Of a stretch of 64,000 bases of DNA, positions 36,841 through 46,900 are shown piece by piece. The notes below the pieces were generated by a model, which saw nothing but the letters and a program-made list of their open reading frames with translations, was not told the DNA's origin and ran no database searches. The stretch is taken from NCBI RefSeq assembly GCF_000745425.1, contig NZ_JQJH01000020.1, positions 1-64,000 of the forward strand, read 5' to 3'. Within the stretch, counting starts at the first letter, position 1. Every line of letters starts with the position of its first letter. Origin of the DNA: Beijerinckia mobilis (GTDB lineage: Bacteria; Pseudomonadota; Alphaproteobacteria; Rhizobiales; Beijerinckiaceae). The translations under genes and the position numbers were made by a program.

Positions 36841-39831
36841 TTCCAGCAATCTGAGAAAATGCGCCCGCACGCGGGCGCGATTTTCGCGCAGGACGCGCTG
36901 CAGCATGGCGTAATCCGGCAGATCGGCAATTCGGGCCAATCGGCGTTCCACCGCGGCGCCGACGGCCGCTCTTCCGGTTTTGCCGTCATCTATATCCGGA
37001 TCGAGGATCAGCCTGGCCATTTGCATGACATCACTTTCGAGGCGGAAGGCGTGCAGAAGATCGTCACAGGCTTTCCTGTCGATCAGGGCATGGGCGCCGG
37101 CCCGCTCCAGGATGGATGCGGTCGAATTGGTGAGGAGTTCGGGACAATCATAGGCATGGCGCAACACGAGATATTGCGCCAGAAATTCGATGTCCATCAG
37201 ACCGCCGGCAATGTGTTTCGGGTCCGCTGGATCGGATTCTCCCTTCTGCCGCGCGACGAGCCGGCGCATCGCGAGAACCTCCCCGGCCAGGCTGTCGCCG
37301 CGCGGAAGCCGCAGGATGCGTTTGATCGCCATTGCGGTCCGCTCCGCGAGGGCCGCGTCGCCGGCAATGATGTCATGGCGCACGAGCGCCATATGTTCCC
37401 AGCTTTCGGCTTCGTTATATTGGTAATCGATGAAGCTTTCGAACTGGGACGCGACGGGCCCCTTGCCACCGCTCGGACGCAGCCGCAGATCGACCTCGTA
37501 AAGGCTCCCCCGCCGCGTCGCGACCGTGAGTGCGGAAATGAGGCGTTGGGCGAGACGTGTGTAATATTGCAGTGCATGTAAAGGATGCGCGCCGTCTGAT
37601 TGCGGCGATGCCGCATCGTAATCATAGACGATGATAAGATCGAGATCGGAACCCGCCGTCATCTCGCCGGAACCGAGCTTGCCGAGTGCGATGACGATGA
37701 CCGAGCCACCATTGATATGCCCGTGCTGGCTGGCGAATTCCGTTTGCACATGATCGAGGGCAGCCGCAATGATCGTGCGGGCGAGTGCGGAGAAAGCGGT
37801 GCCTGCTTTTACCGGCTCGATGAGACCGCTGAGCAGCCTGAGACCGATGAGGAATTTTTCCTCACGCGCGAAGTCGCGCAGGGCATCGAGAAAGGCTTCT
37901 GTATGATCAGCCTGCTGCAGAAAGCCCTGGGCGCGTTTTTCGAAGGCTTCTTCCGTCAGCTGTGCATGCAGCATGCGGCCGTCAATCGTCGCGTCGAGGA
38001 GGTGCGGATGGGCGATGACGGTCCGCGCGAGCCGCGGCGCGCCGCCGAGAATCTCGCCGAACAGGGCGCAAAGCGAGGGGTTGGATTTCAGGATCGAAAA
38101 CAATTCGACGGCGGCCGGCATGCGCGACAACGCCTGATCGAAGAGGCCAATGGCTGCATCGGGATCGCCGGAGGCGGCGAAAGCCTGCAATAATTGTGGC
38201 ACGAGCTCGGTCAAAACCTCTCGCGCGCGCGGGCCACGCAGGGCGGAATGATGGCCGAAATGCCATCCGCGCACCATTTCCGTGATTTTTTCCGGTTGTG
38301 TATAGCCAAGCTGCCGCAGCGTTTCGAGCGTTTCCGGATCATCACCGACACCGGTGAAAACGAGGCTGCCGAGCGCCGCGTCAAGGCCCGGCGCCCCTTC
38401 GAACAGGCGGGCATAATGATAGGCGACGCGGTCGAGATGATAAGTGACTTCCTTCGTGAAGGATTTGACGCCGCGCAAGCCACAGAACCGGGCGAAACGC
38501 CGCAACGCCTCCGTCTCCTCGGGCAGGCGTTGGGTCTGTTCATCGGCGACCATCTGCAATCGATGTTCGATGGTGCGCAGAAAGATGTAGGCGGCTGAAA
38601 GATCATCGACCACATCCTGCGTGATCCAGCCCTGCGCGCAGAGTTCTGCCAGCATCGCAAGCGTTGCGGCTCCGCGCAGCGTGCGTCTCTTGCCGCCGAA
38701 GATCAATTGCTGGGTCTGAACGAAAAATTCGATTTCGCGGATGCCACCGCGCCCGAGCTTGATGTCATGTCCCGCGACGGTAATGTCGGCATGACCGCGG
38801 AAAGCGTGTATCTGACGCTTCATCGCATGAATGTCGGCGATTGCCGCGTAATCGAAATATTTGCGCCAGATGAATGGTTCGAGCTCGCGCAGAAAGGTTT
38901 CGGCGAAGGCGATGTCGCCGGCGACAGGACGTGCCTTGATGAGGGCGGCGCGTTCCCAATTCTGGCCGAGAATCTGATAATAATCATAAGCGGCCGGCGC
39001 GGCGATGGCGATCGCCGTCGAACTCGGATCGGGCCGCAGACGCAAATCGACCCGCAGCACATAGCCGTCCGCCGTCGTTTCCTGCAGAAGCTTGACGAAA
39101 TGTTTGGTCAGCCGGACGAAAAACGTCGAGGGTTCCTGCCGCGCGTCGAGCGCATTGGTCTCCGGATCATAGATGACCATCAGATCGACATCGCTCGAAT
39201 AATTCAGCTCCCGCGCGCCGAGTTTCCCAAGTGCGAGAATGGCGAGACCGCAGCCTTGCGCCGGGCGAGCCGCGTCGAGTGTCTTAAAATGGCCCTGATT
39301 AATGGCCTGGCGCAGCAGGAATTCCAGTGTCTGGCTGATGTAGGCGTCGGCGGCATCGGAGAGCAGACGCATCACCATTTGCAGGTCGAAAACGCCGCCG
39401 AGATCACCCAATGCGATCAGAAGCGCGATTTCCTGGCGCGTCCGCCGCAGCGAGCGCATGAGCGCGGCTGGTGTTTCCGCTGCTGCGCAATCCCTGGCGA
39501 ATTGCGCCATGGAAGCGATAAAACCGGCTTCCGGTGTCTGGCTGAGAAGCCGCACAAGCCGTTGTGGATCGACGCGGATCAGATGCCAGAGAAAGGGGGA
39601 TTGATCGGCCATTGCGGCGACAAGCGCATGGACGCGGGTGTCCTGCAGGATCGGCATCCAGGCCGGATCGAAATCGTGACCCGAATATTTTCCCAGAAAG
39701 GTTTGAAACAGATTTTCGGCCCGGCGCTGGCGGTCGGGCAGGGGAGCGGTCGTCAGGCGCTGCCAGAGGGGTGTCGCTGCATCAAGCACGGGCGCATCAT
39801 CACATCGTTTCGGCATCAGGCAATGGCGCAC
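36829..39831 (-). CDS. glnE: Bifunctional glutamine synthetase adenylyltransferase/deadenylylase
   Basis: A 1000-residue enzyme that adds or removes AMP on glutamine synthetase under control of PII and glutamine. The N-terminal deadenylylating nucleotidyltransferase has [14 protein letters not shown] (209-222), and the C-terminal adenylylating domain has [21 protein letters not shown], each followed by the helical regions of the family. The start may be the GTG at 39831 or the ATG at 39816. It lies in the degP-regulator-kinase-(...)-glnE neighbourhood known from rhizobia, interrupted here by a flavin monooxygenase and a small membrane protein. Confidence 0.95.
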   Translation of the reverse strand: MRHCLMPKRCDDAPVLDAATPLWQRLTTAPLPDRQRRAENLFQTFLGKYSGHDFDPAWMPILQDTRVHALVAAMADQSPFLWHLIRVDPQRLVRLLSQTPEAGFIASMAQFARDCAAAETPAALMRSLRRTRQEIALLIALGDLGGVFDLQMVMRLLSDAADAYISQTLEFLLRQAINQGHFKTLDAARPAQGCGLAILALGKLGARELNYSSDVDLMVIYDPETNALDARQEPSTFFVRLTKHFVKLLQETTADGYVLRVDLRLRPDPSSTAIAIAAPAAYDYYQILGQNWERAALIKARPVAGDIAFAETFLRELEPFIWRKYFDYAAIADIHAMKRQIHAFRGHADITVAGHDIKLGRGGIREIEFFVQTQQLIFGGKRRTLRGAATLAMLAELCAQGWITQDVVDDLSAAYIFLRTIEHRLQMVADEQTQRLPEETEALRRFARFCGLRGVKSFTKEVTYHLDRVAYHYARLFEGAPGLDAALGSLVFTGVGDDPETLETLRQLGYTQPEKITEMVRGWHFGHHSALRGPRAREVLTELVPQLLQAFAASGDPDAAIGLFDQALSRMPAAVELFSILKSNPSLCALFGEILGGAPRLARTVIAHPHLLDATIDGRMLHAQLTEEAFEKRAQGFLQQADHTEAFLDALRDFAREEKFLIGLRLLSGLIEPVKAGTAFSALARTIIAAALDHVQTEFASQHGHINGGSVIVIALGKLGSGEMTAGSDLDLIIVYDYDAASPQSDGAHPLHALQYYTRLAQRLISALTVATRRGSLYEVDLRLRPSGGKGPVASQFESFIDYQYNEAESWEHMALVRHDIIAGDAALAERTAMAIKRILRLPRGDSLAGEVLAMRRLVARQKGESDPADPKHIAGGLMDIEFLAQYLVLRHAYDCPELLTNSTASILERAGAHALIDRKACDDLLHAFRLESDVMQMARLILDPDIDDGKTGRAAVGAAVERRLARIADLPDYAMLQRVLRENRARVRAHFLRLLEPRS

Positions 39832-39891
39832 TCCTTTCCCGGGAGCGTGGGAGCCTCAAGCTGTTCGAACGCGCCGCCGCCCCGCATGCTC

Positions 39892-41391
39892 TCATTCGGG
39901 GTTGATTGCTAGTCGTTTCAGATAGGATTCGACATCATTCCAATGCCCGCGCTTCGAGCGCAGGCCAATATAGCCGTCGGGCCTCACCACCAGCAATTCC
40001 TCGGGCCTTGGCGGAATCCTCGGTCGGGCCTCAAGGAGATGCGGATAATTGGCGGTGAAAGCTTCGCCGGTCTGGTCATCGGTTGTAAAAAGCACGAAGC
40101 GCGGAACGGTTCCGGAGCCGGGTGGAGGTCCGTCGTAATGTTCCGGCGCGAGCCGCGCGCCGGCTCCGCTGCCGGCGGTCAGGGGGCTATGCGCATAGGC
40201 GATTTCCACTTCGCTCATCGTCGCGGCGAGCCGGTCCTGAACCGCATGAAAACCAAACAACAATCGTACCATGAGATCGCGTATCTCGCGCGCGATCGGA
40301 TTCGCCAACAATCCCATGGATGTCAGCGTGGTTGCATTGCGCAGCACCATCGCCCCGACGGCGCTGCGTTCGGGATCGTAACTGTCGATCAGGGCAGGTG
40401 TGGTATCACCGCGCATGATCATGGCGAGTTTCCAGGCCAGATTGACGGCATCCTGTATGCCCGTGTTCATGCCCTGGCCGCCCGCGGGGCTATGGATATG
40501 CGCGGCATCTCCCGCGAGAATGACGCGCCCGTTCCTGTATTCCGACACCTTGCGCTCGTTGATGTGAAAATGGGTGAGCCAGGTAGGATCACTCAGGAGC
40601 AGCTTGGTGCCGGTGCGGTTGTTGACGACCGTCTGGACCATTGCGAGAGTGGGTTCGGCTGGGAGATGATCCGGGTTGGGTTTGCCCGTGTCGGATTTTC
40701 CCATGTTGGATTTTCCCATGGAGGCGATGATGCGTGTCCTCCCTTGCGGCATGGGAAACAGCGCGCAGGGACCATCCTTGTGAAAGTGGATGGCGATTTC
40801 GTCCTCCGGCAGGGAAGGGCCGTCGATGCGGACATCGGCGAGGAGCCAGTCATCGTCGAGCGTCGAACCGGCGAATTCGATGCCTAATCCGTGTCTCACC
40901 GTGCTATGGGCGCCGTCGCAGCCGATCAGCCAGGGAGTCATGAAGATCTCTTCGTGGCCGTCCGCGTGCCGTAACCGGGTTTCGACGACGGCAGGCCGCT
41001 GAACGAAGGAAACGAGTTCCACCTCACGCTCGATGGCGATGCTATAGGTCGAAAGATGGGCCGTGAGCAGCTTTTCCGTCTCGCTTTGCGGCAGCATGAG
41101 CGCGAAATTATAGGGGCTGTGTATATCGTCGAAACGCGCATGGGCGAGTGTATGCCCATGACTGTGAAGAGATACCCCATGCACCTTCAGCCCGCCGTCC
41201 AGAAAGCCCGTGGTGCATCCCATGCGGTCCATGAGTTCGAGCGTTCGGCTCCATAGTGCGAGCGCCTTTGAAGTCTCGGTCGCGTGGGGGGCGCGATCGA
41301 TAATGCGCACCGGCTGTCCGAAGCGGGCAAGTTCGGCCGCCATGGTCAAGCCGACGGGTCCGGCTCCGACGATCAGGATTTGCGACATCAT
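39892..41391 (-). CDS. FAD-dependent aromatic-ring monooxygenase (PheA/TfdB type)
   Basis: A 499-residue class A flavoprotein monooxygenase. The GxGxxG motif VGAGPVGL (7-14), the DG motif CDGAHSTVRHGLG and the GD motif LAGDAAHIHSPAGGQGMNTG are visible, with a short thioredoxin-like C-terminus. It hydroxylates phenolic or polyketide-type substrates using NAD(P)H. A 15-base tandem repeat in the middle encodes a triplicated MGKS-like block. No ring-cleavage genes are adjacent, so the substrate is unknown. It sits between glnE and a membrane protein. Confidence 0.85.
   Translation of the reverse strand: MMSQILIVGAGPVGLTMAAELARFGQPVRIIDRAPHATETSKALALWSRTLELMDRMGCTTGFLDGGLKVHGVSLHSHGHTLAHARFDDIHSPYNFALMLPQSETEKLLTAHLSTYSIAIEREVELVSFVQRPAVVETRLRHADGHEEIFMTPWLIGCDGAHSTVRHGLGIEFAGSTLDDDWLLADVRIDGPSLPEDEIAIHFHKDGPCALFPMPQGRTRIIASMGKSNMGKSDTGKPNPDHLPAEPTLAMVQTVVNNRTGTKLLLSDPTWLTHFHINERKVSEYRNGRVILAGDAAHIHSPAGGQGMNTGIQDAVNLAWKLAMIMRGDTTPALIDSYDPERSAVGAMVLRNATTLTSMGLLANPIAREIRDLMVRLLFGFHAVQDRLAATMSEVEIAYAHSPLTAGSGAGARLAPEHYDGPPPGSGTVPRFVLFTTDDQTGEAFTANYPHLLEARPRIPPRPEELLVVRPDGYIGLRSKRGHWNDVESYLKRLAINPE
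40678..40720 (-). repeat. Three-unit 15-base tandem repeat inside the monooxygenase gene
   Basis: Units at 40678-40692, 40693-40707 and 40708-40720 share GG(A/G)TTT(T/G)CCC(A/G)TG and encode TGKP, MGKS and MGKS blocks in phase. It lies in a presumed surface loop of the substrate domain. Confidence 0.75.
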
Positions 41392-41447
41392 TCCGGTCCT
41401 GGCGTTCGGGCCCGAACATTCCTCGCGTCAGGCCTCATGAGAAAACA

Positions 41448-41918
41448 TCACGGATTTATGGCGGATACATTGGTCTTGGAGACTTTGTGATAGGCGATGA
41501 ACAGAAGAATGATGGCGGCAATCAGCAGCGATACGAATCTCTGCCAATCGGCAATATGCTCCCAATAGCTGAAATAACCGAGGACGACGGAAAAGATGCC
41601 GCCGAAGATCAGGCCGGTTCCGACTGCCGAGACGGCCATGAATCCGCCGGCAAGGATCGCGGCATAGCCGAGGGGTGCGGAAACATGAAACAGATGGGAA
41701 GAGAACTGGACTTGCGCGTCGCTATAGGCTCGCTGCTGGGCTCTTTGCGTCTCGATGGCGGCTTGCCGTTCCTCGGGGGTGGCATTGGGGTTGAAGGCGC
41801 GGCCGACCACATAGTCCTGATAACGCGGCGGCGGACTGAATGTGCGCACCCCGTAATAGATCAGGAGCGGAAGAATGATGGCGATGCCAAAACCGATCGC
41901 GATCTGTCGCCCGATCAT
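41448..41918 (-). CDS. Four-helix membrane protein of unknown function
   Basis: A 156-residue inner-membrane protein. Hydrophobic helices lie at about 5-25, 80-101, 102-118 and 126-145; the loop after helix 1 is rich in Gln and Arg (NATPEERQAAIETQRAQQRA). It has no recognised domain. It stands 138 bases downstream of the sensor kinase, in the same direction, so it could be the last gene of the degP-regulator-kinase unit. Confidence 0.75.
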   Translation of the reverse strand: MIGRQIAIGFGIAIILPLLIYYGVRTFSPPPRYQDYVVGRAFNPNATPEERQAAIETQRAQQRAYSDAQVQFSSHLFHVSAPLGYAAILAGGFMAVSAVGTGLIFGGIFSVVLGYFSYWEHIADWQRFVSLLIAAIILLFIAYHKVSKTNVSAINP

Positions 41919-42056
41919 GCAGGACTCCGGCTGAAAAAGAATCGTCTTTTCATTGTAAATGAATCGTGGAGCGATTCTCTTCCAGCGAAAAGGCGTTGAT
42001 CGAGGGCATCAGATTCGCGGCCTTCCCGCAAGGGGACGATCGGCACGTCTCCGGGG

Positions 42057-43496
42057 TCAGGTGAGGGCGGGCGCTTCGAGAAGTGGTGGCGCGGTGGGCA
42101 GGGCCCTTGTGGCAGGCGCTGCGGGAAATGCGAGAACGACGCGCAACCCGGGCTGATTATCCTCGAGCCGCATGGTTCCATTATGCAGGCGGATGACGGC
42201 GGCGGCGAGTGACAGGCCCAATCCCGACCCCGGTCGGGATCGTGAGTTTTCAAGCCGCACGAATCGATCGAGAACGCGGTCGCGATCATTCACCGCGATG
42301 CCGGGCCCGTGATCACTGACGCTGATCTCGATCCGGTCGGCGGCATGGATCGCTTTCAGAATGATCTCCGGTTCCGTATTTTCTTCCGTTTCCATGCCGT
42401 ATTTCAAGGCATTGTCGATCAGATTCGCGAGGACCTGACCAATGAGTTCGCGGCTGCCCCGCATCCGCAGGCCCGGCTCGACATCAAGAACGAAATGCAC
42501 GCCTTCCTCTTCCGCCGCGGGCTCGTAAAGTTCTCCGACGTCGCGGACCACGGCGGTTGCATCGAATGCGATCATTTCCTCGCGGCCACTGCCGGCCTCG
42601 ACCCCGGCAATCATCAAAAGCGCGTCGAAAATATGTATCAGGCGATCGGATTCCTCGATGACCTTTTCCAGCGCCCCGCGATATTCCTCCGGCGTTTTGG
42701 CGAGCCGTAGGGCCTCTTCCGTGCCGTTTCTCAGGCGCGTCAAGGGTGTCTTGAGATCATGGGCAATATTGTCCGAAACTTCCTTGAGCCCGGCCATCAA
42801 GGAGCAGATCCGGTCGAGCATGGCATTGAGATTCAACACCAGCCGATCGAGTTCGTCGCCGGTGCCGGCAAGCGGCAAGCGGCCGGCGAGATTGCCGGCG
42901 ACGATTTTGCGGGCCTGCGCATTGATGGCGTCGATGCGGTTGAGGACGCGCCGGGCAATCCACAGGCCGCCCAATGTGCCGATGACGATCAGCCAGATCA
43001 ATGAGGTGACGAGCGCGCCGCGTACGATATGGCGCAGGCTTTCGCCCTCCTCGAGATCATGGCCGACGAGCAGACGGAAGCCTCCGGGCAGCGCGAAGAT
43101 GCGGGCGATGGCGTAATGATGCTTGTCCGGTTCGTCCGGCCGCTGGTACCTTGTCCGCACGAGGCTCGAATAGCTGGGCGTGCCTTCCGGCAGGCTCAGA
43201 ATATTTCCGGCGATCGGTTGTCCTGCATGGGTGGTGACGAGGTAGAGATCGGCACCCGGCTGGCGCGTGCGCTCTTCGATGATCTTGACGAGCCGCGTGA
43301 TGCCGCCCTGCGCATATTGCTCGGCGAGGCCGGTAATGTCGGCATCCACCGTCTGGCCGATCTGATCCTCGATCAACCGCCGCATGTTCCAGCTGATGCG
43401 GCCGAGCACGAGACCGGCGCCGATCGCCGTAATCACGAGATAGGCGAAGGAGACCTTGAAGACCGTCGTGCGGAAAAGCTTAATGATCGGCATCAC
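42057..43496 (-). CDS. Two-component sensor histidine kinase with HAMP domain
   Basis: A 479-residue membrane kinase. Helix 1 is about 12-32, a periplasmic sensor region about 33-155, helix 2 about 160-180, HAMP about 181-235, the phospho-acceptor His246 lies in NIAHDLKTPLTRLR, and the HATPase has the N-box NLIDNALKYG, DHGPGI and GSGLGLSLA. It overlaps its response regulator by 17 bases. Located downstream of degP, as are paired regulators in other rhizobia. The stimulus is unknown; an envelope-stress role is inferred from degP. Confidence 0.92.
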   Translation of the reverse strand: MMPIIKLFRTTVFKVSFAYLVITAIGAGLVLGRISWNMRRLIEDQIGQTVDADITGLAEQYAQGGITRLVKIIEERTRQPGADLYLVTTHAGQPIAGNILSLPEGTPSYSSLVRTRYQRPDEPDKHHYAIARIFALPGGFRLLVGHDLEEGESLRHIVRGALVTSLIWLIVIGTLGGLWIARRVLNRIDAINAQARKIVAGNLAGRLPLAGTGDELDRLVLNLNAMLDRICSLMAGLKEVSDNIAHDLKTPLTRLRNGTEEALRLAKTPEEYRGALEKVIEESDRLIHIFDALLMIAGVEAGSGREEMIAFDATAVVRDVGELYEPAAEEEGVHFVLDVEPGLRMRGSRELIGQVLANLIDNALKYGMETEENTEPEIILKAIHAADRIEISVSDHGPGIAVNDRDRVLDRFVRLENSRSRPGSGLGLSLAAAVIRLHNGTMRLEDNQPGLRVVLAFPAAPATRALPTAPPLLEAPALT

Positions 43497-44172
43497 GGAT
43501 CATGTATCCCACGCCGCGGATCGTATGCAGGAGCGGCGGATCGAATCCCTTGTCGATCTTGGCGCGCAGTCGCGAAACATGCACGTCGATGACATTGGTC
43601 TGAGGGTCGAAATGATAGTCCCAGACATGTTCGAGCAGCATCGTGCGGGTGACGACTTGCCCGGCATGTTTCATCAGATATTCGAGCAGGCGGAATTCGC
43701 GTGGCTGCAGCACGATTTCCTTGCCGTCGCGGGTGAGCTTATGGGCGAGGCGGTCGAGTTCCAGACCGCCGACGCGATAGATCGTCTCCTCGGCCGCTCC
43801 CGGTGGTTTGCGGCGCGCCAGCGCTTCCGCTCGCGCAAGCAGTTCTGAAAAGGCATAGGGTTTCGGCAGGTAATCGTCGCCGCCCGCGCGCAATCCCTTG
43901 ACCCTGTCGTCGACCTGTCCAAGCGCCGAGAGGATGAGGACGGGCGTTTCGATCTTCTGGGCACGCAGACCGCCGATCAGCGAGAGTCCGTCGAGCTTTG
44001 GCAACATGCGGTCGACGATCAGCACATCATAAAGCTTCTCGCAGGCCTGTTGATAGCCTGCAAGGCCATCGCCCGTCTGATCGGCCTGGTGACCGGCTTC
44101 CCGAAACGCCTTGACCATATATTGGGCGGCCTCGGCGTCGTCCTCGACAATGAGAATGCGCATAGGAGTCAT
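43480..44172 (-). CDS. OmpR/PhoB-family response regulator downstream of degP
   Basis: A 230-residue regulator with a receiver domain (acidic pocket EDD at 10-12, phospho-accepting Asp54 in VDRMLP, KPYAFSE with the conserved Lys) and a winged-helix DNA-binding domain (about 135-228, with the RLRAKID and GVGYM ends). The start is the ATG at 44172 or 44163. It is paired with the overlapping kinase. An intergenic hairpin separates it from degP. Confidence 0.93.
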   Translation of the reverse strand: MTPMRILIVEDDAEAAQYMVKAFREAGHQADQTGDGLAGYQQACEKLYDVLIVDRMLPKLDGLSLIGGLRAQKIETPVLILSALGQVDDRVKGLRAGGDDYLPKPYAFSELLARAEALARRKPPGAAEETIYRVGGLELDRLAHKLTRDGKEIVLQPREFRLLEYLMKHAGQVVTRTMLLEHVWDYHFDPQTNVIDVHVSRLRAKIDKGFDPPLLHTIRGVGYMIRDADH

Positions 44173-44529
44173 GATAACGGGATTCCGGGTGTTTGTCTTG
44201 TATCGAGCGGTTTGATGCCGGGGCATCATGAGCGTGTTTTCGATTCAAGACATTTGAAAACACGTTTGTTTTTAGCGAGGCGTCCGGATGGCTCCGGACG
44301 CCTCCTGAGTTTTAAAAGCGGTGTTGGTCAATAAGTTCGAATCCCGCAGCGATTCGTCAAAAGGAATGAGGCTTCCAGGCAGGGGACATTTCCACGCGGG
44401 ATGGAAGCAAAAGAATCGTCTGGTCCAAACACGAGCAACGCTGAAAAACGCGAGAATAGGTGGAGGTAGCCAGGGTCTCCGCCAAGAGGGACATGAGCGC
44501 CCCCCTGGTTCATCCGCGTCGTGGGCGGT
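44173..44529. other. Intergenic stretch between degP and the response regulator
   Basis: It holds the hairpin at 44277-44304 and presumably the promoter of the regulator-kinase pair. A TTCGAATCC near 44336 resembles a tRNA T-loop, but no cloverleaf can be formed. No coding region is supported. Confidence 0.5.
44277..44304. terminator. Perfect 12-bp hairpin between degP and the response regulator
   Basis: GAGGCGTCCGGA (44277-44288) pairs with TCCGGACGCCTC (44293-44304) around a 4-base loop. It is followed by GAGTTTTAAAAG on the plus strand; on the minus strand, the direction of degP, the flank is CTAAAAAC, so it is a weak terminator or a processing site. Confidence 0.55.
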
Positions 44530-46044
44530 TCAGGACGCAGGTGTCGTGGCGATGGCGACGAAATGAGTGCCTTCCCGGTTCTTGATACGGAGTAGCACAG
44601 CTTTGCGGCCCTCTTTCTTGGCACTCGACAAAGTCGAGCCAAGGTCAGATGGGCTGCTGACGGCATGGCCGCCCGCCTCGAGGATCACATCGCCGACACG
44701 TAATCCTTTCTGGGCAGCCGCTCCCTCCGGATCGATCTCGGCGACGACGACGCCCTCCTCGCCGGCTCCCGGCACCTGCGCGGCGGGCGCGAGCGTCAGG
44801 CCGAGGTCGCCGAGCACGTTTTTATCCAGCGACTTCATGCCGGTTTCGGCCTTGGCCACCTTTTCATTGGGCAGATTGCCGAGCTTCACGGCGACGGTCT
44901 TTTCCGCTCCATCATGCCAGTAAAGCAGATCGGCGGTCTTGCCCGGGCCGAGATTGGCGATCTTCTTGGCCAGCTCGCGCGGTCCGTCGATCTTTTCGCC
45001 ATTGACGCCGAGGATCACGTCGCCAGAGCGGATTCCCGCGCCGACAGCGGGAGAATCGCTCTGGGCTTCCGCGACAAGCGCGCCCTTTTCCGATTTCAGG
45101 CCGAGGCTGTCGGCAATATCCGAGGTGACGGGCTGGATTTGCACGCCAAGCCAACCACGCGCGACGACACCCTTGTCCCGCAAGGCTGCGATGACATTCT
45201 GCGCGACTTCCGACGGAATGGCGAAGCCGATGCCGACACTGCCGCCGGACGGCGAGAAGATTGCCGTATTGACGCCGACGACCTCGCCTTTCATGTTGAA
45301 GGTCGGGCCGCCGGAATTACCGCGATTGACCGGTGCATCGACCTGCAGGAAATCGTCATAGGGGCCAGCGCCGATGTCGCGGCCGCGTGCGGATACGATG
45401 CCCGCCGTGACGGTGCCGCCGAGGCCGAAGGGATTGCCGACCGCGATCACCCAATCCCCAACGCGCGGGACGTCATGGGAAAACTTGACATAAGGGTAGG
45501 TGCCGCTGTCGTTGATTTTCAGCAACGCAAGATCGGTTTTCTTGTCGGTGCCGACGACCTTGGCGGTCAGCGTTTTTCCGCTATCGGTCGTCAGGGAAAC
45601 CTCGGTCGCATTCTCGACGACGTGGTTGTTGGTGACGACATAACCATCGCTCGAAATGATGAAGCCCGAGCCCTGAGCCTGGCCGGTGCGCGGCTTGCCG
45701 CCATGCTTGTTGAATGGCATTCCCTGATCGCGGAAATGGCGGAAGAATTTTTCGAGGGGGTCGCCCGGCGCGAAATGCGGCAGATCCTTGCTTTCGTCTT
45801 CTTCTTCGGCGGCCGGTTCCGCGATCTTGACCTTCACGGAAACGACGGCGCCGCGGACATTATCGACGACATCAGCGAAGGAGACCGGAGCCGTGGCGGA
45901 TGCGCCATTGAGTGGCGCGGTGATGGGCGCTTCCGCATTGGCGACCTGGGGCGCCAGGAAGGAATGAGCGAAGGCGCCGGTCAGCGCGATGGCCGCCGTG
46001 GCTCCGAGGAGAGTCTTGCGCAGGACGGGCCGGTGCGTCTTCAT
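44530..46044 (-). CDS. degP: Periplasmic Do-like serine protease/chaperone
   Basis: A 504-residue DegP/MucD-type protease for misfolded periplasmic proteins. The signal peptide covers about 1-37. The catalytic triad is His141 (TNNHVV), Asp171 (KKTDLALL) and Ser244 (RGNSGGPTFN), followed by PDZ1 (about 275-365) and PDZ2 (about 405-500). The loop between the signal and the protease domain contains an acidic AEEEDESKD stretch. The ATG at 46044 was chosen for the signal peptide; the frame is open to 46092. It precedes the two-component pair, suggesting shared envelope-stress control. Confidence 0.96.
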   Translation of the reverse strand: MKTHRPVLRKTLLGATAAIALTGAFAHSFLAPQVANAEAPITAPLNGASATAPVSFADVVDNVRGAVVSVKVKIAEPAAEEEDESKDLPHFAPGDPLEKFFRHFRDQGMPFNKHGGKPRTGQAQGSGFIISSDGYVVTNNHVVENATEVSLTTDSGKTLTAKVVGTDKKTDLALLKINDSGTYPYVKFSHDVPRVGDWVIAVGNPFGLGGTVTAGIVSARGRDIGAGPYDDFLQVDAPVNRGNSGGPTFNMKGEVVGVNTAIFSPSGGSVGIGFAIPSEVAQNVIAALRDKGVVARGWLGVQIQPVTSDIADSLGLKSEKGALVAEAQSDSPAVGAGIRSGDVILGVNGEKIDGPRELAKKIANLGPGKTADLLYWHDGAEKTVAVKLGNLPNEKVAKAETGMKSLDKNVLGDLGLTLAPAAQVPGAGEEGVVVAEIDPEGAAAQKGLRVGDVILEAGGHAVSSPSDLGSTLSSAKKEGRKAVLLRIKNREGTHFVAIATTPAS

Positions 46045-46900
46045 GTCGGGAACCTTATGAGAATCGATCTGGGGAAAATCCGGCTGCGGCATTCAATGCT
46101 CCATCTTGATCTTGTTAGATCCGTATCGAATAGGCGCGGCGCCTTGCGCTTGGGTGTAAAGATGGGGGAGTGAGGCTTACCTCGCCATTTCGGAACGATG
46201 AAACTTTCGTAACACGTTGAATCCCCACCGCTCAGGCGATTACCAAGAACCCTTTTCAACAAACACCGCCAAGATTTCGGCATCCTGATCGTGAGGATCC
46301 ACCTCGGCGGCGCAGTCTCCGGATCACGGTGATCGGCATGGATGAAAGCGTTATAAAAATTTTGAACTGAGCTGCAATTCCGTCTAAACCCATCACTGGC
46401 TTGGGCGACAATCAAACAGCTGGTGTCTCGCATAGCAGCGCCTATAGCGCCGCAATCGGCATGTTTCGCGCAGGATTGGCATCGCAATGTCAGGTTGCCG
46501 CTGGCAGCGATTCGCGGGCTTTATGCCTCGAAGAAAATGCTTTAACGCCGGGCTTCGGCGCGAAGCGGGATATTGATATGATTGTCTTTGCGATCATGAC
46601 GGAAGTTGTGTCGCGCTTTTCCCGGATCATGATCAATCGTGATCCGCAAGACCTGATCGAGGTGATAGAAGTCGAGACATGGTCTCGATCGGCAATTTGA
46701 GACGTTTGTTTTCGGCAGGTTGTGCATGAACTTGCATGGCGAGCCGGGATGGGGCGGGATGGATCTACCCTTATTAACGCGTCGGATTGTCGGATATGGG
46801 GCGATTTGCCGGTACGCGGCTTTGACGGAACGGTGCTTTCCGGCTTGGATGGCGAAGCGAACTGGCGAGAGAATCGTCTCGCGAAATGGAGATAACGCCT
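46045..46900. other. Long intergenic region between divergent degP and the CorC-like gene
   Basis: About 850 bases with no coding region that I can support; short open frames on both strands are Arg/Cys-rich and not protein-like. A short inverted repeat GGATCA...TGATCC lies near 46624-46645. Promoters of degP and of the CorC-like gene must lie here. Confidence 0.5.

Noticed and set aside
38707-39912. Plus-strand open frame opposite glnE
   Set aside because: glnE is complete with two nucleotidyltransferase motifs; the opposite frame lacks any recognisable domain.
44320-44365. tRNA-like T-loop (TTCGAATCC)
   Set aside because: The flanking bases do not pair as a T-stem, and no anticodon arm or acceptor stem can be drawn.
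44914-46173. Long plus-strand open frame opposite degP
   Set aside because: The degP frame has the full catalytic triad and PDZ domains; the antisense frame is a reading shadow of high-GC DNA.
46041-46487. Minus-strand frame upstream of degP
   Set aside because: Cys/Arg/Ser-rich composition, overlap with the degP signal peptide and no ribosome site.
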